The notes: generated by a model not told the origin, from the letters alone. 64,000 nt of DNA from an uncultured Stenotrophomonas sp. (GCF_913778665.1 NZ_CAJYVQ010000009.1:248001-312000); one strand, 5' to 3'; positions 36,190 through 46,281 are shown, counted from the stretch's first letter. A program made the numbers and translations.

Positions 36190-36208
36190 GGGGTCAGATC
36201 CGTTTTCC
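36190..36208. repeat. Single arm of the GGGGTC repeat family
   Basis: ggggtcagatccgttttcc matches the arms at 3611 and 10310; the opposing arm is not evident. A separate small hairpin, gcagggcgccgccctgc, lies about 80 bp downstream. Confidence 0.55.
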
Positions 36209-36429
36209 ATACCCACCTCGCCATCCCACGGATGGCCAGCTTCTGCCGTTGCCCTTGCCTTGGCTTGAAGCCTCTGCGGGTGCAGGGCGCCGCCCTGCCT
36301 ATAACCCCATTCAGGCAGGTAAGTGCAGGTCACAGGATAAGCAGACGCCTTGTTGCCTCCGCCAATCGGGTCCACATTCCTGTGCAGGAGACGGGCCACC
36401 GCCCGTTGTCGAGACACCAGGAGACCTGC

Positions 36430-37815
36430 ATGTCCGCTGCCCCCAGTACCGCCATTTCCCGCGATCCGGCCACCGGCCAGCAGATCGCCAGCCATCCCTT
36501 CGCCAGCGATGCTGAACTGGACGCCATCCTCGATCGCGGCCAGGTTGGCTTCGCCGCCTGGAGCGCCCGCAGCCTCGAAGAGCGGGCCGAGGTACTGCGC
36601 GCAATGGCCGCCGTACTGCGCCGCGACCGCGAGACGCTGGCCGCGCTGGCCACCGCTGAAATGGGCAAGGTGCAGGCCGAATCGCTGGCCGAGATCGAGA
36701 AGTGCGCCGTGCTGTGCGACTGGTACGCCGACCATGGCGCGCAATTCCTGCGCGACGAACCGACCCTGGTGCCGGACGACAAGGCCTACGTCTCTTACCT
36801 GCCGCTGGGCGTAGTGCTGGGCATCATGCCGTGGAACTTCCCGTATTGGCAGGTGATGCGCGCGGCGGTGCCGATTCTGATGGGCGGCAACGGCTTTCTG
36901 CTGAAGCCGGCCGAGAACATCGTCGGTACCGCGCAGCTGCTCGATGCCGCCTGGCGTGACGCTGGCTTGCCGGAAGGCACGTTCATCGCCGCCAACATCA
37001 GCCGCGAGGGCACCAGCCGCGCGATCGCCGATGACCGCATCGCGGCGGTAACCCTGACCGGCAGCGTTGCCGCCGGGCGCAGCATCGCTGCCCAGGCCGG
37101 GCAGGCGCTGAAGAAGGTGGTGCTGGAGCTGGGCGGTTCCGATCCGTTCATCGTGCTGGCCGATGCCGACCTCGATGCCGCGGTAGATGCGGCGGTGGCC
37201 TCGCGCTTCCAGAACACCGGGCAGGTCTGCATCGCCGGCAAGCGCATCATCGTCGAAGATGCGGTCTACGACCGGTTCGTGGCGCAGTTCTGCCAGAAGG
37301 TGCAGGCGCTGACCATCGGTGACGGCCGCGACCCCGGCAACCGCGTCGGCCCGATAGCGCGCCAGGACCTGCTTGAACAGCTCGATGCGCAGGTGCGTGC
37401 GTCGGTCGACGCTGGTGCGCAGCTGTTGGTCGGCGGGCACCAGCTGGATCGTCCGGGCGCGTTCTATGCGCCCACCGTGCTGGCCGGGGTGGAGCCGGGC
37501 ATGCAGGCCTTCGACACCGAAACCTTTGGCCCGGTCGCCTCGATCAGCCGCGCGCGCGATGCCGATCACGCGGTGGAATTGGCCAACCAGAGTGAATTCG
37601 GCCTCAGCGGCAACCTGTGGACTGGCGATCGTGCCCGCGCGATGCAGCTGGCGCGCCGTATGCAGACCGGCGGCGTATTCGTCAACGGCTTCTCGGCCTC
37701 TGACCCGCGCGTGCCGATCGGTGGGGTGAAGAAGAGTGGCTTCGGCCGGGAGCTCTCGCACTTCGGCATCCGCGAGTTCGTCAACGCGCAGACGGTCTGG
37801 TTCGACAAGCGTTGA
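36430..37815 (+). CDS. NAD(P)-dependent aldehyde dehydrogenase, succinate-semialdehyde type
   Basis: A 461-residue ALDH. Visible are the cofactor motif MPWNFPYWQ, the TLTGSVAAGR loop, the catalytic Glu in ELGGSDPF and the catalytic Cys in NTGQVCIAGKR, with ETFGPVASI near the C-terminus. The sequence resembles short SSADH/YneI-type enzymes (about 460 aa) that oxidise succinate semialdehyde. It is 63 bp upstream of the acetolactate-synthase-like gene on the same strand. The pair is found together in other proteobacteria; the joint pathway is unclear. Confidence 0.88.
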   Translation: MSAAPSTAISRDPATGQQIASHPFASDAELDAILDRGQVGFAAWSARSLEERAEVLRAMAAVLRRDRETLAALATAEMGKVQAESLAEIEKCAVLCDWYADHGAQFLRDEPTLVPDDKAYVSYLPLGVVLGIMPWNFPYWQVMRAAVPILMGGNGFLLKPAENIVGTAQLLDAAWRDAGLPEGTFIAANISREGTSRAIADDRIAAVTLTGSVAAGRSIAAQAGQALKKVVLELGGSDPFIVLADADLDAAVDAAVASRFQNTGQVCIAGKRIIVEDAVYDRFVAQFCQKVQALTIGDGRDPGNRVGPIARQDLLEQLDAQVRASVDAGAQLLVGGHQLDRPGAFYAPTVLAGVEPGMQAFDTETFGPVASISRARDADHAVELANQSEFGLSGNLWTGDRARAMQLARRMQTGGVFVNGFSASDPRVPIGGVKKSGFGRELSHFGIREFVNAQTVWFDKR

Positions 37816-37878
37816 CGCGCGGCTTCCACCCTTCCTGCAACGATCCACTATCAGTCCAGCGAAAAGGACGGCATTCCC

Positions 37879-39519
37879 ATGTCCAAGGGTTCAGACCTGC
37901 TCGTCGCCGCACTTGAGAACGAAGGCGTCGAGCGTATTTTCGGCATTCCCGGCGAAGAGAACCTCGACGTCGTCGAGTCGCTCCGCCATTCCAGCATCGA
38001 GCTGGTGATCACCCGCCACGAACAGGCGGCGGTGTTCATGGCCGCCACCTACGGGCGCCTGACCGGCAAGCCGGGCGTGTGCCTGGCCACGCTCGGCCCG
38101 GGCGCGCTCAATTTCACCACCGGCGCCGCCTACGCGCTGCTCGGCGCCTGGCCGGTCATCATGATCACCGGCCAGAAGGGCATCGTCGCCAGCAAGCAGG
38201 CGCGCTTCCAGATCGTCGACATCGTCAGCACGATGAAGCCACTGACCAAGCAGGCGCGGCAGATCGTCTCGGCACGCACCATCCCGACCATCGTCCGCGA
38301 GGCGTTCCGGGTGGCCCAGGAAGAGCGTCCAGGCCCGGTGCTGCTGGAGCTGCCCGAGGATATCGCCGCTGATGAAGCCGAGGGCGTGGCGCTGATTCCG
38401 CCGCACGCGGTGGACCGGCCGATTGCCAGTCCGGAGGCACTGGATCGCGCGGCGGAGATCATCCGCGCAGCCAAGCGGCCCTTGCTGATGATCGCATCGG
38501 CCGCCTCGCGGCCGCAGTCCAGCGAGGCGCTGTCCGCGTTCGTATTGCGTGCCGGCATTCCGTTCTTCACCACGCAGATGGGCAAGGGCGCGGTGGCGGG
38601 TGGTTCGGGCCTGTACATGGGCACCGCGGCGCTGACCGAGCGTGATTACGTGCACATGGCCATCGACCAGGCCGACGTGATCGTGACCATCGGCCACGAA
38701 GTGACCGAGAAGCCGCCGTTCGTGATGCGCGCGGGTGGCCCGACCGTGATCCATATCGGCTACTCGCAGGCGGCGGTGGAACAGGTGTACTTCCCGCAGG
38801 TGGAAGTGATTGGCGACATCGGCCGTTCGCTGACCCAGCTGGCCGATCGCATCGAAGGCGCGGTGCCGAACGCCGATGCGCTGCTGCCGCTGCGCGCGAC
38901 CATCCTGGAGCACCTTGCCGACCGCGCCGAGGAGGCCGGGTTCACCCCGCAGCGGCTGGTGCATGACGTGCGCCAGGTGATGCCGGCGGACGGCATCGTG
39001 GCGCTGGACAACGGCATGTACAAGATCTGGTTTGCGCGCAATTACCGCACCCAGGTCGCGAACACGCTGCTGCTGGACAACGCGCTGGCGACGATGGGCG
39101 CAGGCCTGCCGTCGGCGATCATGGCCTCGATCCTCTATCCCGAGCGGCGGGTGCTGGCGGTCTGCGGCGATGGCGGCTTCATGATGAACAGCCAGGAGCT
39201 GGAGACCGCGCGCCGGCTCGGCCTGAACCTGGTGGTGCTGATTCTCAACGACGGTGCCTACGGGATGATCCGCTGGAAGCAGGCGGTGGATGGCTTCACC
39301 GACTACGGCATGACCTTCGGCAATCCGGATTTCGTCAAGTACGCTGAAGCCTATGGCTGCAAGGGCCATGAAGTGACCGCCATCGATCAGCTCATCCCGA
39401 CCCTGGAGGCGGCGTTCAACGCGGGCGGGGTGCACCTGGTGTCGGTGCCGATCGACTATTCGGAGAACCAGCGCGTGCTGGTGGACGAACTGCGGCAGGC
39501 GTTCCCCGGGAATGCCTGA
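37879..39519 (+). CDS. Acetolactate synthase large-subunit type ThDP enzyme
   Basis: A 546-residue thiamine-diphosphate enzyme. The activating Glu is in TRHEQAAVFMA (about residue 50), and the ThDP/Mg motif GDGGFMMNSQELETARRLGLNLVVLILND has its GDG at about residue 430. It is of the stand-alone type without an adjacent small subunit. Two pyruvates to acetolactate is the expected reaction, but related enzymes such as acetoin- or sulfoacetaldehyde-type are possible. It forms a probable operon with the aldehyde dehydrogenase. Confidence 0.85.
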   Translation: MSKGSDLLVAALENEGVERIFGIPGEENLDVVESLRHSSIELVITRHEQAAVFMAATYGRLTGKPGVCLATLGPGALNFTTGAAYALLGAWPVIMITGQKGIVASKQARFQIVDIVSTMKPLTKQARQIVSARTIPTIVREAFRVAQEERPGPVLLELPEDIAADEAEGVALIPPHAVDRPIASPEALDRAAEIIRAAKRPLLMIASAASRPQSSEALSAFVLRAGIPFFTTQMGKGAVAGGSGLYMGTAALTERDYVHMAIDQADVIVTIGHEVTEKPPFVMRAGGPTVIHIGYSQAAVEQVYFPQVEVIGDIGRSLTQLADRIEGAVPNADALLPLRATILEHLADRAEEAGFTPQRLVHDVRQVMPADGIVALDNGMYKIWFARNYRTQVANTLLLDNALATMGAGLPSAIMASILYPERRVLAVCGDGGFMMNSQELETARRLGLNLVVLILNDGAYGMIRWKQAVDGFTDYGMTFGNPDFVKYAEAYGCKGHEVTAIDQLIPTLEAAFNAGGVHLVSVPIDYSENQRVLVDELRQAFPGNA

Positions 39520-39520
39520 G

Positions 39521-39583
39521 GTAGCGCCGGGCCACGCCCGGCGGATTGCTGCCCCCTGACCGCCGGGCATGGCCCGGCGCTAC
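39521..39583. repeat. Head-to-head SMAG dimer
   Basis: gtag-cgccgggc-cac-gcccggcg (39521-39543), a 17-base spacer, then cgccgggc-atg-gcccggcg-ctac (39561-39583). The two units are inverted relative to each other and can form a larger cruciform. It lies between the ALS-type gene and lysS. Confidence 0.88.
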
Positions 39584-39681
39584 CGGGTCCGGCGAGGCCC
39601 GGGCAGGGCGGTTTTGGTATGCTGTGGAGCCGGCTGTGCCGGGCGCAGCATCCCCCCTCACTACACGATTCCCGCAGATCC

Positions 39682-41193
39682 ATGAGCGAAGCTACCGATA
39701 CCCCCCCCGTCGACGAAAACAAGTTGATCGCCGAGCGCCGTGAGAAACTCAAAGCGCTGCGTGGGCAGGGCATCGCGTATCCGAACGACTTCCGTCGCGA
39801 GGACTTCGCCGGTCGCCTGCAGGACGAATTCGCCGATGCCGAGACCTGGACCGCCGAGGCGCTGGAAGGCAACGGCCGCAAGGTGAAGATGGCCGGCCGC
39901 CTGATGGCCAAGCGCATCATGGGCAAGGCCAGCTTCGCGCAGATCCAGGACGAGTCCGGGCGCATCCAGCTTTTCCTGCAGGGGGCCGCGCTGGGTGATG
40001 CCTACACCGCCTTCAAGGGCTGGGACGTGGGCGACATCATCGCCGTCGAAGGTGGCCTGACCCGCACCAAGACCGGCGAGCTGTCGGTCAAGGCCGAGTC
40101 GATCCGCCTGCTGACCAAGTCGCTGCGCCCGCTGCCGGACAAGTGGCACGGCCTGGCCGACGTCGAGCAGCGCTACCGCCAGCGTTACGTCGATCTGATC
40201 GTGACCCCGGAATCGCGCGCGGTCTTCATCAAGCGCTCGAAGATCATCCGCGCCATGCGCGCGTGGCTGGACAACCGCGACTTCCTGGAAGTCGAGACGC
40301 CGATGATGCATTACATCCCTGGCGGCGCGGCGGCCAAGCCGTTCACCACCCACCACAACGCGCTGGACCTGGACCTGTACCTGCGCGTGGCGCCGGAGCT
40401 GTACCTCAAGCGCCTGACCGTGGGTGGCCTGGAGCGCGTGTACGAGATCAATCGCAACTTCCGCAACGAAGGCGTCAGCACCCGCCACAACCCGGAATTC
40501 ACCATGATGGAGCTGTACGAGGCCTATGCCACGTACAACGAGATCATGGACCTGACCGAAGGCGTGATCCGTGACGTGGCCCAGGCCGTGAACGGTGGCA
40601 CCGAAGTGGAGTGGGACGGCGCGAAGATCGACTTGGGCCCGGCGTTCCGCCGCTGGCGCATGGACGAGGCGGTGCGCCACCACAATCCGGAGATCTCTGC
40701 GGCGGACTGCACCGACCGCGATGCGCTGTTGCGTCATTGCGAGCGCTTGAAGATCCGCGTCAAGCCGTCTTATGGCTGGGGCAAGCTGCTGCTGGAGATC
40801 TTCGAGGCCACAGTCGAGCACACCCTGATCCAGCCGACCTTCATCACCGACCATCCGGTCGAGGTCTCGCCGCTGGCCCGCGCCAACGACAACGACCCGG
40901 GCTACACCGATCGCTTCGAGCTGTTCGTCAACGGCAAGGAGCTGGCCAACGGCTTCTCCGAGTTGAACGACCCCGAAGATCAGGCCCAGCGTTTCCAGGC
41001 CCAGGTCGCGGCGAAGGAAGGTGGCGACGACGAGGCCATGCACTACGACGCCGACTACATCCGTGCGCTGGAGTACGGCATGGCACCGACTGGCGGCCTG
41101 GGCATCGGCGTCGATCGCCTGGTGATGCTGCTGACCGGCAGCAGCTCGATCCGCGACGTGCTGCTGTTCCCGTACATGCGTCCAGAGCAGTAA
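39682..41193 (+). CDS. lysS: Lysyl-tRNA synthetase, class II
   Basis: LysRS (503 aa) charges tRNA-Lys. The N-terminal OB fold (about residues 60-165) is followed by the class II core with motif 2 ([22 protein letters not shown]) and motif 3 near the C-terminus ([13 protein letters not shown]). The start ATG 39682 gives the usual length and lies after the SMAG dimer. In E. coli it is directly after prfB; here regulatory and metabolic genes separate them. Confidence 0.97.
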   Translation: MSEATDTPPVDENKLIAERREKLKALRGQGIAYPNDFRREDFAGRLQDEFADAETWTAEALEGNGRKVKMAGRLMAKRIMGKASFAQIQDESGRIQLFLQGAALGDAYTAFKGWDVGDIIAVEGGLTRTKTGELSVKAESIRLLTKSLRPLPDKWHGLADVEQRYRQRYVDLIVTPESRAVFIKRSKIIRAMRAWLDNRDFLEVETPMMHYIPGGAAAKPFTTHHNALDLDLYLRVAPELYLKRLTVGGLERVYEINRNFRNEGVSTRHNPEFTMMELYEAYATYNEIMDLTEGVIRDVAQAVNGGTEVEWDGAKIDLGPAFRRWRMDEAVRHHNPEISAADCTDRDALLRHCERLKIRVKPSYGWGKLLLEIFEATVEHTLIQPTFITDHPVEVSPLARANDNDPGYTDRFELFVNGKELANGFSELNDPEDQAQRFQAQVAAKEGGDDEAMHYDADYIRALEYGMAPTGGLGIGVDRLVMLLTGSSSIRDVLLFPYMRPEQ

Positions 41194-41218
41194 GTCGCTT
41201 TTCTGACTCCTGATTGTG

Positions 41219-41245
41219 CGCGCCGTCCCGAAACGAGACGGCGCG
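41219..41245 (+). terminator. Hairpin downstream of lysS
   Basis: cgcgccgtc / gacggcgcg with a 9-base loop, 25 bp after the lysS stop. No strong T-tract follows. The rest of the 289-bp spacer up to rpfG shows no gene. Confidence 0.6.
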
Positions 41246-41482
41246 ATTGACGCGTCCCGCACTCGGCGTATCGTTAATGCACTACCTTGACGCCTGTTAT
41301 GGCTTGATCGGCGCCAGGGGGATGGCGCATTGTGGAGAGTCCGCTTCACAATGTGATGACGATCATGAACCGGGACGCATGACACGGGAGTCAGGCCGAT
41401 GCAGGGTGCGAGCGTTCGCAGCGGCAGGGTATCCTCGCCTGCTGATGATCCAGCATGGTCGAGAAACCAGGCAGAGTACGCG

Positions 41483-42538
41483 TTGAATATCGTCATTGTT
41501 GACGACCAGACGTCCGCGCGGACGATGCTGCGTCACGTCATCGAGGACATCGCGCCCGAACTGAGCGTGTATGACTTCGGTGATCCGCTGACCGCATTGG
41601 CCTGGTGCGAAGCGCATCCGGTCGATCTGCTGCTGCTCGATTACCGCATGCCGGAGATGGACGGGCTCGAGTTCGCCCGCCGTTTCCGTCGGCTGCCCAA
41701 GCACCGCGACATTCCGGTGATCCTGATCACCGTGGTTGGCGACGAGCCGATCCGGCAGGCCGCGCTCGAAGCGGGGGTCATCGATTTCCTGGTCAAGCCG
41801 ATCCGCCCGCGCGAACTGCGTGCGCGCTGCTACAACCTGTTGCAGCTGCGCCAGCAGACCGAGAACGTCAAGCAGCGCGCGCTGTCGCTTGAACAGCGCC
41901 TGCTGGCGAGCATGCACGAGGTCGAGGAACGCGAGCGCGAGACGCTGTCACGGCTGGCCCGTGCGATCGAGTTCCGTGATGCCGGCACCAGTGCGTACCT
42001 GGAGCGCATGGCGCGCGTGGCCGGGCTGATCGCCGAGCAGTTGGGCCTGCCCGAAGAGGACGTCAAGCTGATCGAGATGGCGGCACCGCTGCATGACATG
42101 GGCAAGATCGCCATTCCCGACGCCGTCCTGCTCAAGCAGGGCAAGCTCAACGACGAGGAGCTGGCGATCATGCGCCGGCACCCGCGCATCGGCCATGAGC
42201 TGCTGAGCGGCAGCCAGAACCGTTTCATCCAGGTCGGCGCGCTGATTGCACTGCGCCATCACGAGCGTTATGACGGTAGCGGCTACCCCGACGGCCTGGT
42301 CGGTGAGGCGATTCCGCTGGAGGCCCGCATCGTGGCCGTTGCCGATGTCTTCGATGCGCTGATTTCGCCCCGTCCGTACAAGGAAGCATGGACCATGGAC
42401 GCCACGCTGGCCTATCTCTACGCCCAGCGTGGACGACTGTTCGACCCGCGCTGCGTGGATGCGCTGATGCGGGGTCACCAGCAGTTGATGGACATCTGCG
42501 CCCAGCACTCGACGGCATCGACGCGACCGGGTGGGTGA
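41483..42538 (+). CDS. rpfG: RpfG, HD-GYP cyclic-di-GMP phosphodiesterase response regulator
   Basis: RpfG (351 aa) couples DSF perception by RpfC to c-di-GMP breakdown. The receiver domain has the phospho-acceptor D53 in LLLDYRMPEMDG, and the HD-GYP domain has H204-D205 in HDMGKIAIPD and HHERYDGSGYPDGL. I chose the TTG at 41483 (MNIVIVDDQTSART) because it gives the exact receiver start; upstream codons are not family-like. The stop and the rpfC start are nearly contiguous, so the genes form one operon. Confidence 0.95.
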   Translation: MNIVIVDDQTSARTMLRHVIEDIAPELSVYDFGDPLTALAWCEAHPVDLLLLDYRMPEMDGLEFARRFRRLPKHRDIPVILITVVGDEPIRQAALEAGVIDFLVKPIRPRELRARCYNLLQLRQQTENVKQRALSLEQRLLASMHEVEERERETLSRLARAIEFRDAGTSAYLERMARVAGLIAEQLGLPEEDVKLIEMAAPLHDMGKIAIPDAVLLKQGKLNDEELAIMRRHPRIGHELLSGSQNRFIQVGALIALRHHERYDGSGYPDGLVGEAIPLEARIVAVADVFDALISPRPYKEAWTMDATLAYLYAQRGRLFDPRCVDALMRGHQQLMDICAQHSTASTRPGG

Positions 42539-42539
42539 C

Positions 42540-45257
42540 ATGCAGGACCTGTTCGCACGCGCGAAGCGCCGGCTGGCGCAGCGTCCGGATTCGGAACATG
42601 GGCAGGCGATCGTGCGGGTGGTGCTGATCTCGCTGATCCTGGGCTATGTACTGTTATCGGGCGCGCGCCTGCATCGGCTGGAGCAGTACCAGGGCGCACT
42701 GGTGACGGTGCTGACCGGGCTGGGCATGTCGCTGCTGCTGTTCGGCTGGCTGCTGTGGAAGCCGCAGCGTTCGGACCCGCGACGGGTGGTCGGGATGCTG
42801 GCCGACTACGGCCTGATCGCGGTGGGCATGGTCCAGATGGGTGAGCCACTGGCCTGGGTCTATGCGGTGGTGATGTGGGTGACGGTCGGCAACGGGCTGC
42901 GCTTCGGCGCGCACTACCTGGCTGCCGCCATCGTGCTGGCGATGGCCAGTTTCGGTGCCACCGTACTGCTGACTCCGTACTGGCGGGCCAATCCCGGCCT
43001 GGCCCTTTCCCTGTGGCTGGGGCTTCTGGCGGTACCGTTGTGCTGTTCCTCCCTGCTGCGCCGAAGGATGCGACATCCGACCATGGATACCACCCCTGCC
43101 GCCGACGCCCGCTCGCTGCTGGCCCGTTTCCGGCAGCGCCTGTCCGGGCGCGAGGACAGCGAGCACGCGCAGAATCTGATCCGCATCGTCATCACCGCGC
43201 TGTTCATCGGCTATCTCGGATGGCGCTCGCTCAGCGGAGGCGGTGAGGCGCTGACCGCGACCTGGCTGATCCTGGCCTTCGAGCTGACCATCTCCGCCGG
43301 GCTGTTGGCGGCGATCCTGGTGCACCCGGGCATCTCGCACGTGCGGCGGGTGATCGGCATGCTGACCGACTACACCTGCATGGCCTGGATCATGACCATC
43401 CAGGGTGAGCCGGCCGCGCCGCTGTACGCGGTGATGCTGTGGGTGACGATCGGAAACGGCATGCGCTATGGCAGCACTTACCTGCGCGTGGCCACCGCCA
43501 TGGGCTTCCTGGCGTTCCTGTGCACGGTGGTGCTGTCGCCATACTGGCGCAGCCACGATTATCTGGGCTGGGGCCTGTTGCTGGGCCTGGGCGCGATTCC
43601 GCTGTACTTCGATTCGCTGCTGCACGCCCTGACCCGTGCGGTGGCCGAGGCGCGCCAGGCCAACGAGGCCAAGAGCCGCTTCCTGGCAAACATGAGCCAC
43701 GAGTTCCGCACACCGTTGAATGGCCTGGCGGGCATGACCGAGGTACTGGCCACCACCCGCCTGGACGACGAGCAGCGCGAGTGCCTGAACACCATCCAGG
43801 CCTCTACGCGCAGCCTGCTGGCGCTGGTGGAAGAAGTGCTGGACATCTCCGCCATCGAGGCCGGCAAGGTGCGCGTGGAGTGGCATGAGTTCGCGCTGTC
43901 CGACGTACTGCAGGCGATCAACCTGATCCTCACCCCGCAGACCCGTTCCAAGGCGCTGGACTACCGCGTGCAGGTGGACGACAACGTGCCACCGCGCCTG
44001 CTGGGTGACGCCGGCCACCTGCAGCAGATCCTGCTCAACCTGATGGGCAACGCGGTCAAGTTCACCGACAGTGGCTACGTGCATCTGCGCGTATCCAGCC
44101 ACGATGCGCGGGGCAGTGAGCGGGTGCGGCTGCGCTTCGAGATCGTCGACAGTGGCATCGGTGTGCCGGTGGCGCTGCGCGGACGCCTGTTCAATGCGTT
44201 CGAGCAGGGCGATGTCGGCCTTGCCCGTCGCCACGAAGGCACCGGGCTGGGCACGGCCATTGCCAAGGGCCTGGTCGAGTCGATGGGCGGGCAGGTCGGT
44301 TACGCGCCGAACAGTCCGCGTGGCAGCGTATTCTGGGTCGAGATCACGCTGGATGTCGCCATCGCTTCCGAGGCACCGGCGGCGCCGTCCGAAGTGACCG
44401 AAGCAGGCAACGTCATCGCCTTCTCCAATCCGTTCCTGCGGCATCGCGCGCGCGTGCGCAGCCTGCGGGTGCTGGTGGCTGACGACCACGAAGCCAACCG
44501 CATGGTGCTGCAGCGCCTGCTGGAGAAGGCCGGGCATAAGGTCACCTGCGTCAACGGTGGCGCTGAAGTGCTGGATGCGCTGGAGCAGGCCAGCTATGAC
44601 GCGGCGATCGTCGACCTGCACATGCCCGGCATGAGCGGGCTGGACCTGCTCAAGCAGCTGCGGGTGATGCAGGCCAGCGGCATGCCCTATGTTCCGGTGA
44701 TGGTGCTCAGCGCCGATGTCACCCCCGAATCGATCCTGCGTTGTGAACAGGCCGGCGCGCGCGCCTTCCTCGCCAAGCCGGTGGTGGCCACGCGCCTGCT
44801 GGAGGTGCTGGCCGATGTGGCGGCCAACACCCGCCCGGAGGCAGGCATCCAGTCGGTGCCTGCGCTGCCGGTCGGTGATGGCGTGCTCGACACCGCGGTG
44901 CTGGATGAGCTCGCCTCGCTCGGCATGGGCGATGGCTTCGAACGCAAGTTCATCGACCAGTGTCTGGTGGACGTGGACGCGAGCATGGGCCAGCTGCAGG
45001 CCTGCGGTGAGCGCCAGGCCTGGGAAGATTTTCGCGAGCACGCCCACGCCTTGCGGGGCGTGGCGAGCAACCTGGGCCTGGTCCAGGTTGCCGCCTCCAG
45101 TGGCGAGATCATGCGCATGGCGGACTGGCAACTGAAGGGCGAGTGGATCACCCGCCTCGCCAGCCTGGCGTCCGCGCTGCGCAACGGCAGGAACGCGCTG
45201 GCGGCGCGCAGCGCGGGCGCGCCGCACCGCGATGACAGTGAGCGCAGCCCGTCCTGA
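42540..45257 (+). CDS. rpfC: RpfC, hybrid sensor kinase with doubled membrane input region
   Basis: RpfC (905 aa) senses DSF and also binds RpfF. Order: input block 1 (about residues 1-180), input block 2 (182-360), histidine kinase with H387 in SHEFRTPLNG and the GTGLGTAIAKGLV ATP lid, a receiver with D692 in IVDLHMPGMSG, and an HPt with H836 in HAHALRGVASN. The two input blocks each begin with a DSEH motif followed by similar helices, giving about ten membrane segments. Block 2 matches the start of canonical RpfC; block 1 corresponds to a fused RpfH-like module. ATG 42540 or the GTG at 42531 may start it. Confidence 0.95.
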   Translation: MQDLFARAKRRLAQRPDSEHGQAIVRVVLISLILGYVLLSGARLHRLEQYQGALVTVLTGLGMSLLLFGWLLWKPQRSDPRRVVGMLADYGLIAVGMVQMGEPLAWVYAVVMWVTVGNGLRFGAHYLAAAIVLAMASFGATVLLTPYWRANPGLALSLWLGLLAVPLCCSSLLRRRMRHPTMDTTPAADARSLLARFRQRLSGREDSEHAQNLIRIVITALFIGYLGWRSLSGGGEALTATWLILAFELTISAGLLAAILVHPGISHVRRVIGMLTDYTCMAWIMTIQGEPAAPLYAVMLWVTIGNGMRYGSTYLRVATAMGFLAFLCTVVLSPYWRSHDYLGWGLLLGLGAIPLYFDSLLHALTRAVAEARQANEAKSRFLANMSHEFRTPLNGLAGMTEVLATTRLDDEQRECLNTIQASTRSLLALVEEVLDISAIEAGKVRVEWHEFALSDVLQAINLILTPQTRSKALDYRVQVDDNVPPRLLGDAGHLQQILLNLMGNAVKFTDSGYVHLRVSSHDARGSERVRLRFEIVDSGIGVPVALRGRLFNAFEQGDVGLARRHEGTGLGTAIAKGLVESMGGQVGYAPNSPRGSVFWVEITLDVAIASEAPAAPSEVTEAGNVIAFSNPFLRHRARVRSLRVLVADDHEANRMVLQRLLEKAGHKVTCVNGGAEVLDALEQASYDAAIVDLHMPGMSGLDLLKQLRVMQASGMPYVPVMVLSADVTPESILRCEQAGARAFLAKPVVATRLLEVLADVAANTRPEAGIQSVPALPVGDGVLDTAVLDELASLGMGDGFERKFIDQCLVDVDASMGQLQACGERQAWEDFREHAHALRGVASNLGLVQVAASSGEIMRMADWQLKGEWITRLASLASALRNGRNALAARSAGAPHRDDSERSPS

Positions 45258-45269
45258 ACCGCCAGCCTG

Positions 45270-46139
45270 TCAGGCCGGGTCGCCATTGCGCCGGGCCTGC
45301 GCCCGTACCAGCCGGTCCATGGTGCGCAGAGACTTCTCGCCGAGCTGCATGGCGGTGTCGACCCAGATCTCGGTGATCCGCATCATTTCGTGCAGCGGCA
45401 CCATGGTGGCAATCTCATTGACCTCGCGCATCGCGGCCCGCGCATGCGGAATCCGCTTGCTGTCCTTGATCACCTGCTCGACTGCGGCCACGCCTTCGCC
45501 GGCCGGCACCACGATGTCGACCAGGCCCATCTCCTTCAGCTGGCGGGCGGTGTACAGATTGCCTTCCAGCATGAGCTTCTCGGCCTGGCGAGGGCTGATC
45601 CGCTGGCAAAGGAAGGAGTAGGCGCCCATGCCCGGGAACAGATCGAACAGCACTTCGGGCAGGCCCATCAGCACGCCTTCCTCGGCGACGATGGTATGGC
45701 AGCTCAGTGCCGCTTCGAAGCCGCCGCCGAGCGCGTTGCCCTGGACCAGCGCGATGCTGTGGGCGCGGACGCCGAGACCGGCATGGAAAGCGTGCACGCC
45801 GCGCACGCAGCGCTGGGCGTAGTCGAGCAGGCGGGCGCGATCGCCCTCACGGATCAGGCGGCAGAACAGTTCAAGGTCGCCACCCAGGTTGAACACGTCG
45901 CTGTCCGAGGCCAGAACGACATGAGGTGACAGCGTGTGCGAGGCGCTGAGGCGATCACCCAGTTCGCGCTGGTAGTCGACGATGTCGTCGACCAGGCGCG
46001 AAGCGAAGCAGGGCCGGCCCGGCTGGTTGGCCAGATTGGCATGCATGTGGATCCAGTAGACATCCCGCGCGGCTTCTTCGGTGATGCGCAGGGTCGGGTG
46101 CTGGGACGGGCGGCTGATGATGGGGCGTACTGCGGACAT
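45270..46139 (-). CDS. rpfF: RpfF, DSF synthase (crotonase family)
   Basis: RpfF (289 aa) makes cis-11-methyl-2-dodecenoic acid and relatives from 3-hydroxyacyl-ACP by dehydration and thioester cleavage. The catalytic glutamates correspond to E142 (GGGFEAALSCH) and E162 (MGLPEVLFDLFPG), one residue offset from the Xanthomonas numbering. The N-terminus is MSAVRPIISRPSQHP. The gene is convergent with rpfC across 12 bp and separated from rpfB by a strong terminator, so it needs its own promoter in 46140-46280. Confidence 0.95.
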   Translation of the reverse strand: MSAVRPIISRPSQHPTLRITEEAARDVYWIHMHANLANQPGRPCFASRLVDDIVDYQRELGDRLSASHTLSPHVVLASDSDVFNLGGDLELFCRLIREGDRARLLDYAQRCVRGVHAFHAGLGVRAHSIALVQGNALGGGFEAALSCHTIVAEEGVLMGLPEVLFDLFPGMGAYSFLCQRISPRQAEKLMLEGNLYTARQLKEMGLVDIVVPAGEGVAAVEQVIKDSKRIPHARAAMREVNEIATMVPLHEMMRITEIWVDTAMQLGEKSLRTMDRLVRAQARRNGDPA

Positions 46140-46281
46140 GGAAGTTCTCCGTGTGACCGTCCGGCCAACCGCTGTGCGGACGGAGAAGGGTGAGGGGGCG
46201 AGCTGAACGTGCGGCGGCGATTGATTCTATGCACCCGTCGTGAACCGCCCGCAAGCGTTCTGCCGGCCATGTTCCGGCAAC

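Noticed and set aside
41194..41482. tRNA or small RNA between lysS and rpfG
   Set aside because: No T-loop-like sequence or tRNA fold was found; only the lysS 3' hairpin is supported.
43083..45257. A separate rpfC gene starting at the internal ATG 43083
   Set aside because: The upstream block is in frame and continuous, so a single fused protein is the simpler reading; internal initiation is left as a test in the findings.
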